A DNA stretch of 64,000 nucleotides. Source: Welwitschia mirabilis. Its lineage: Eukaryota; Gnetophyta; Gnetopsida; Welwitschiales. The stretch spans positions 203,412,365 to 203,476,364 of the forward strand of contig JBOZIK010000001.1 of assembly GCA_051453625.1 (NCBI GenBank), in the 5' to 3' direction. Shown here in pieces: positions 58,937 through 64,000 of the stretch. How positions within the stretch are numbered: position 1 is the stretch's first letter; each line of letters starts with the position of its first letter. The translations under genes and the position numbers were made by a program. Under the pieces are notes generated by a model. It did not search any database. It saw only the letters and a list, made by a program, of their open reading frames with translations, and was not told the DNA's origin.

Positions 58937-60936
58937 TGAAGAGCCAAGTCTTTACACAATTTACATAATTTCTAGCTAGTGCTCTCATGAAAATTATTAA
59001 GCAAATTTAAAATCCCTTATCCTTGAATGTATAAACATCAGAAGACATAGCAAAAGACAAGATTCTTGATGTCATGGACTATAATCAACTTTATTAATTC
59101 ATGAAAAAGGAGGATTTCATTTTCCCAACGTATATCTCTGAAGCTATTTTAGAATTCCTTTCATAATCTTATAAAACATTAATCATAAATATCATTACAA
59201 ACATAGATACTTAAGATACTTAAATAATAAAATTAGTGCATTTAAATAAAATATTAGTTTGTTTCTAGGATGATTAAATGCAGTAGCATATGAATAAAAT
59301 AAAGCATTATTTTCCAAAAAGGGGGTAAGTATTGGTAGTAAGTTAATTTCCATATGTCTAATGAATTTTCTAAGAAAGACTTAGTTTCAATAGCAGTCCC
59401 ATATAATCCCCTTACAGATGATAAATGATAGTCTAAAAAAGGCTAAATATTTAATGAATAAGAATGAAATGCAATGATCTTAATTAACAGTAATAGTCAT
59501 CTCAATGTAGAAATGAGAATGAATTTACATCCTTTATAGTTAAGCAAATATAAGGGATCTAAAGTAAAAAATCATTAAGGATTGATTAGACCTTAAGAGC
59601 ACATAGGCAAATAAGCCTTGCATTTCATCTGAAGTACAATATTCACAAGATCAGAATGTTCTAGATTCTTAATCTAAATAATAAATAATCCTTCTGTCTC
59701 AGCATTGGACGCCAATTGAAAACTATTTTTTTTACCTTTTTTTCTAAAGATTTATATGTTATTAATTTTCTCTAAGAAACAAAGGGGAAGATGAGATAAA
59801 TTTTTGCAAATTATATGTTTTCTATTCTTTCTAAGCTAAAAGGTCATAAGCGTTTAAGATTAGGGAGATCCTAATAATCTATTTTCTAATAGATTCATTG
59901 TTCATAATATGGAGTTATTTTTAGTGGGACTATTTCCTCCATGCAATTCTTTCAGTACTATGTAATAAGAATTATTTTTTTATCCTCTTTTTTGATTACT
60001 ATCTAATTAAGATGCACATTTAAGTTTCTGAATACTTCCATGATATTTTATCTTTTACTTGAGTTGGCTTCACTCTATTCAAGCAAATAATTAGTAGTTA
60101 GTCTTTTGGTAATGGCTAATTCTCCATCAGGTTATAATATTTTGTAGTTGTAAATCACATCATGAAGGAGGATTGGAGACAAATTCTAGTGCTTTAAAAA
60201 AATACTCTCTTATTCTTAAAAATTGAAATTCTAATCTCTTAAAAAGTAGGCATCAAGTATTATTTCTTAACTAAAGTCTTCCCTATTCATGACTTCCTTT
60301 AATACACTATTGTCTACATTGAAGTATTTTCATATTTCTTAAATCTCATATATTTGAGCTCCATCATAGTGATAGATGTAAGAAGGAAATTTTATCTCTT
60401 CCTAGGACCTTTCTTTCCCTCTATTTCATGTATCTATCTAGCAATAATCATACCATCCTTTATGTCCTTAACTAGCATTTTTAAAGAATTTTCTTAATGC
60501 CTCGTAATCCTTAATTAGAAGTATTAGCTTTGGAAGAGTTTAGCAATTCATTGCTCTTAGGGCATTAATAATATCAAGCTCATATAATTATGGAAATTAT
60601 CACTTAAGGAAATTTTCTCAAATTAAAATTCTCTTTTATAATTAGCTCTTGTTTAAGATCCTATAAACTTCAATCCTTGTAAAAATTCTTTCTTTATCTT
60701 TCTTATAGTCTTATTGTTAATTTTCTATGTATAGCTTATTCTTCATGATAATTCTTACTTATAAATACATGAGACCAATTAATTAAATATGTTTTATTCC
60801 TAGCAAATGGTGAAAATCCATGTTTGTATCATGAATATCCAAGGGTGCTAATAAATATTCTTCTTTCATTTCAAAATAGGATGAAGACAGAGCTAAAATT
60901 AAGTGGTTATCATTTGGTAATTCATGATAGGTAAAC
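58937..60936 (-). other. Internal region of minus-strand F1-related element D1
   Basis: No recognised protein. From about 60560 to 59720 one minus frame reads pieces such as YHYDGAQIYEI, NSVLKEVMNREDF, SPILLHDVIYNYKI and PDGELAITKRLTTNYLLE, but with a stop about every 17 codons, only slightly fewer than chance for this composition. The homologous 62089-63688 shares most of those stops. It may be a long-dead ORF or non-coding. No clear primer site was found at the LTR junction. Confidence 0.35.
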
Positions 60937-61242
60937 TATTGCAGTGTGTATTTGTGCAAGTTTTTACATTCAAAGAGATCCATCATTTTTAACCAAACTA
61001 GATTTCTTACATAATACATCACATGATTATGAGTGGGAGTAGACCTGACATGTCGTATTATCATTGAAGTCTATGAGATAAGACTTTAGTTTATTTGCAA
61101 AAGAATATAGGAACCAAAAATAAATAACAAATGCAAAAAAATAAAGTACAATTCATAATGTAAGATGTAACTATTATAAATGCAAATGCAAAATGAACTA
61201 ACACTAGTTTCTTTTAAAAAAAGACTACTCTTGATAAGCTAT
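59337..61242. repeat. Large direct repeat, copy 1
   Basis: About 1.9 kb repeated at 62089-64000; roughly 93% identical by eye over the first ~390 bases. It spans the D internal region and the 3' part of its LTR. Confidence 0.85.
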
Positions 61243-61982
61243 ACCACCCAAGAAATTGTCACCAGATCAAGTACAACATAGACTATAAGGGTTATCAAAG
61301 AAACTAACATGAAAAAACTAAAAAAAAAAAGGTTTATATTAAGAAAGAGTAAAAAGCATCTTGGTTACAAAATATCCGGGTCTCAATGGAGGATACACAA
61401 CCCATCACCAGGTACACATCTTTCTGTAACAATTAAGATACATCTTACACCCTTTGATCTCTTATCACGAGAATTTCTGGTGTAATAAAGATGAGAAGGA
61501 GAGTTGAAGAGGGNNNNNNNNNNTACCTCATAGTAGAAAAAGATAAATGGTAGGTGTAGTTAGGTGTGCTTCATAAATGAAATAGACGAAATGGTTAAAG
61601 GTCACTGTCAGAGTCAGTTACATGTTAGTTTTATCTAGACAACAATGGAGGCAAAAATTCATTATAAAATATTCTTAGAATGATGATTTAGTAGTCCACA
61701 TTAGCAGTCATCATCCTACCTATCGTGGGGATGATGAAGGAGAGGATGGTATTTTTTTATCATTTTATTGAAGAGAACTTAGCATTTTTATCAATAACCC
61801 TTCTTTAAAGCTCTATACATTAGGAAGTGCCTTTAATAAATCAAATCTGGATAAAAATTACACATTTTTAAGATTTTCTCTTGTATCTCTAAAATCCTCA
61901 AAATTGCACTTAAACCTGTGTAAAAGTCCTACAAAACAACTCATAAAACCCCATTAAATAACCACAATTTGGTAGTGCAACA
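60937..61982 (-). repeat. LTR type F1-related, copy D1, minus strand
   Basis: On the minus strand it starts TGTTGCACTACC and ends near CTGCAATA (usual TGCAACA), 1046 bases. It follows LTR B step by step: AGGACTTTTACACAGGTTTAAG, the nested motif at 61707-61750, AACTGACTCTGACAG, AGAGATCAAAGGGTG, GGGTTGTGTATCCTCCATTG, GATGTATTATGTAAGA. The TATA region is hidden by a 10-base gap. Confidence 0.8.
61514..61523. other. Assembly gap, 10 N
   Basis: Falls where the TATA box of LTR D1 would be. Confidence 0.95.
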
Positions 61983-61988
61983 TAGCCT

Positions 61989-62088
61989 NNNNNNNNNNNN
62001 NNNNNNNNNNNNNNNNNNNNNNNNNNNNNNNNNNNNNNNNNNNNNNNNNNNNNNNNNNNNNNNNNNNNNNNNNNNNNNNNNNNNNNNN
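61989..62088. other. Assembly gap, 100 N
   Basis: Separates LTR D1 from the second copy of the internal region. Confidence 0.95.
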
Positions 62089-64000
62089 AAGTTAATTTCC
62101 ATATGTCTAACAAATTTTTTAAGAAAGACTTAGTTTCAATAGCAGTCCCATATAATCCTCTTACAGATGATGAATGGTAGTCTAAAAAAGGCTAAATATT
62201 TAATGAATAAGAATGAAATTCACTGAGCTTCATTAACAATAATAGTCATCTCAATGTAGAAATGAGAATGAATTTACATCCTTTATAGTTAAGCAAATAT
62301 AAGGGATTTAGAGTAACAAATCATTAAGAATTGATTAGACCTTAAAAGCACATAGGCAAAGAAGCCTTGCACTTCATCTAAAGTATAGTATTCACAAGAT
62401 CAGAATGTTCTAGATTCTTAATCTAAATAATAAATAATCCTTCTGTCTCAACATTGGATGCTAATTAAAAACTATTTTCTTTACTTTTTTGTATAAAGAT
62501 TTATATGTTATTGATTTTCTCTAAGAAACAAATGGGAAGATGAGATAAATTTTTACAAATTCTATGTTTTCTATTCTTTCTAAGCTAAAAGGTCACAAGC
62601 GTTTATGTTTAGGAAGATCCTAATAATCTTTTTTCTAATAGATTCATTGCTCATAATATGGAGTTATTTTTAGCGGGACTATTTCCTCCATGTAATTATT
62701 TATGACTATGTCGTAAGAATTATTTCTTTATCCTCTATTTTTGATTACTATCTAATTAAGATGCACATTTGATTTTTTGACTACTTCCATGATATTTTAT
62801 CTTTAACTTAAGTTGGCTTTACTCTATTCAAGCAAATAACTAGTAGTTAGTCTTTTGGTAATGGCTAATTATCCATCAAGTTATAATATTTTATAGTAGT
62901 AAATCACATCATGAAGGAGGATTGGAGACAAATTCTAGTACTTTAAAAAAAAACCTCTCTTATTCTTAAAAATTGAAATTCTAATCTCCTAAAAAGTAGG
63001 TATCAAGTATCATTTCTTAACTACAGACTCCCCTCTTCATGACTTCCTTTAATACATTATTGACTGCATTAGAATCTTTTCATATTTCTTAAATCTCATA
63101 TGTTTTAGCTCCATCATAGTGATAGATGTAAGAAGAACATTTTTACTCTTCCCAAAACCTTTCTTTCTCTCTATTCCATGTATCTCTCTAGCAATAATCA
63201 TACCATCCTTCATGTTCTTAACTAGCATTTTAAAGAATTTTTTAATGCCTCCTAACCCTTAATTAGAAGCAGTAGCTTGGGAAGAGTTTATCAATTCATT
63301 GCTCTTAGGAAATTAATAATATCAAGCTCATATAAGTTATGGAAATTATCACTTAAGGAAATTTTCTCAGATTAAAATTCTCTCTTATAATTAGCTCTTG
63401 TTTAAGATCCTATAACCTTTAATCCTTACTTGTAAAAATGCTTTCTTCACCTTTCTTATAGTCTTATTGTTAATTTTCTATGTATAGCTTATTGTTCATG
63501 ATAATTCTTACTTATAAACATATGAGACCAATTACTTAAATATGATTTATTCCTAGAAAATGGTAAAACTCCATGTTTGTATCATGAATACCCAAGGATG
63601 CTAATAAATATTCTTCTTTCATTTCAAGATAGGATGAAGATAGAGTTAAAATTAATAGTTATCATTTGGTAATTCATGATAGGCAAACTGTTGCAGTGTG
63701 TATTTTTGCAAGTTTTTACATTCAAAAAGATCCTATCATTTATAACCAAAATAGATATCTTACATAATACATCATATTATTATGAGTGGGAGTAGACCTG
63801 AAATGTTGTATTCTCATTGAATTCTATGAGATGAAACTTAGGTTGACTTGCAAAAGAATATAGGAACCAAAAATAAATAAAAAATGAAAAGAAATAAAGT
63901 ATAATTCATAATGCAAGATGTAACTATTATAAATGAAAATGCAAAATGAACTAACACTACTTACTTTTAGCCTTAACAAAGGCTGCCCTTAATAATCTAT
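62089..64000. repeat. Large direct repeat, copy 2 (runs off the window)
   Basis: Second copy of 59337-61242, same orientation. It includes the internal region (62089-63688) and the first 312 bases of another LTR on the minus strand. Confidence 0.85.
63689..64000 (-). repeat. LTR copy D2, 3' part, minus strand, cut by the window end
   Basis: The plus strand begins TGTTGCAGTGTG, the reverse complement of the expected TGCAACA end (D1 has TATTGCAGTG here). It continues parallel to 60937-61242. Confidence 0.75.

Noticed and set aside
1-64000. CRISPR arrays, bacterial operons, tRNA or rRNA genes, organelle insertions
   Set aside because: None seen on either strand. Repeats are LTRs, satellites or motif copies; no cloverleaf or conserved rRNA segment was recognised.

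Overview
This window comes from a large, repeat-rich plant nuclear genome. It is very AT-rich, contains no recognisable host gene, and is built almost entirely of decayed LTR retrotransposons. The evidence for a plant is the element types: Athila/Tat-like Ty3-gypsy with a tRNA-Asp-type primer site, SIRE-like Ty1-copia with an env-like ORF, and a chromovirus-like LTR beginning TGTAACACCC. There are no bacterial or organellar signals, no tRNA or rRNA genes, and no CRISPR array. Fifteen N runs (10 to 479 bases) break the sequence, and several are flanked by duplicated contig ends, so some junctions may be assembly products. The species cannot be named from the sequence.

Layout, left to right. 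1-593: end of an iMet-primed LTR with three tandem primer-binding sites. 594-5051: 3' part of an Athila-like element (integrase tail, long non-coding region, polypurine tract, LTR type F3). 6440-19370: minus-strand copia element (LTR, RNase H/RT, a 3-unit ~1 kb tandem array, integrase, gag, primer site, LTR). 19640-21190: second Athila-like gag and protease, cut by a Tat/Ogre-like LTR (21194-22447). 25614-27437: minus-strand chromovirus-like LTR with a minisatellite. 28408-35695: the most complete Athila-like element (LTR type F2, primer site, gag, protease, RT, RNase H, integrase), ending abruptly at a type F1 LTR (35696-36593). 36694-38951: unassigned, with a (TC)n tract and a C-rich island. 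38952-45751: element with two F1 LTRs and no pol, carrying one long unrecognised ORF. 45752-47750 and 55479-58936: integrase tail, non-coding block, possible env-like ORF and F2 LTR of another Athila-like element, split by a nested minus-strand SIRE-like copia (47751-55478). 58937-64000: two tandem minus-strand copies of an LTR-internal unit.

Three themes recur. First, nearly every diagnostic site (primer sites, protease and integrase motifs, zinc knuckles) is altered mainly by C-to-T or G-to-A changes, as expected from deamination of methylated cytosine. Second, several LTRs have internal sequence on both sides, which suggests tandem or recombined elements. Third, a ~40-base nested inverted-repeat motif, with an outer GTCRTCC/GGAYGAC pair and an inner GTCATC/GATGAC pair, occurs about 24 times, always in non-coding parts of the gypsy families.

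The best candidates for something undescribed are that motif, the pol-less element with its ~700-codon ORF, and the triple primer-binding-site array. No gene here appears functional. Identities and family assignments were judged by eye and from memory of the families, without database searches.
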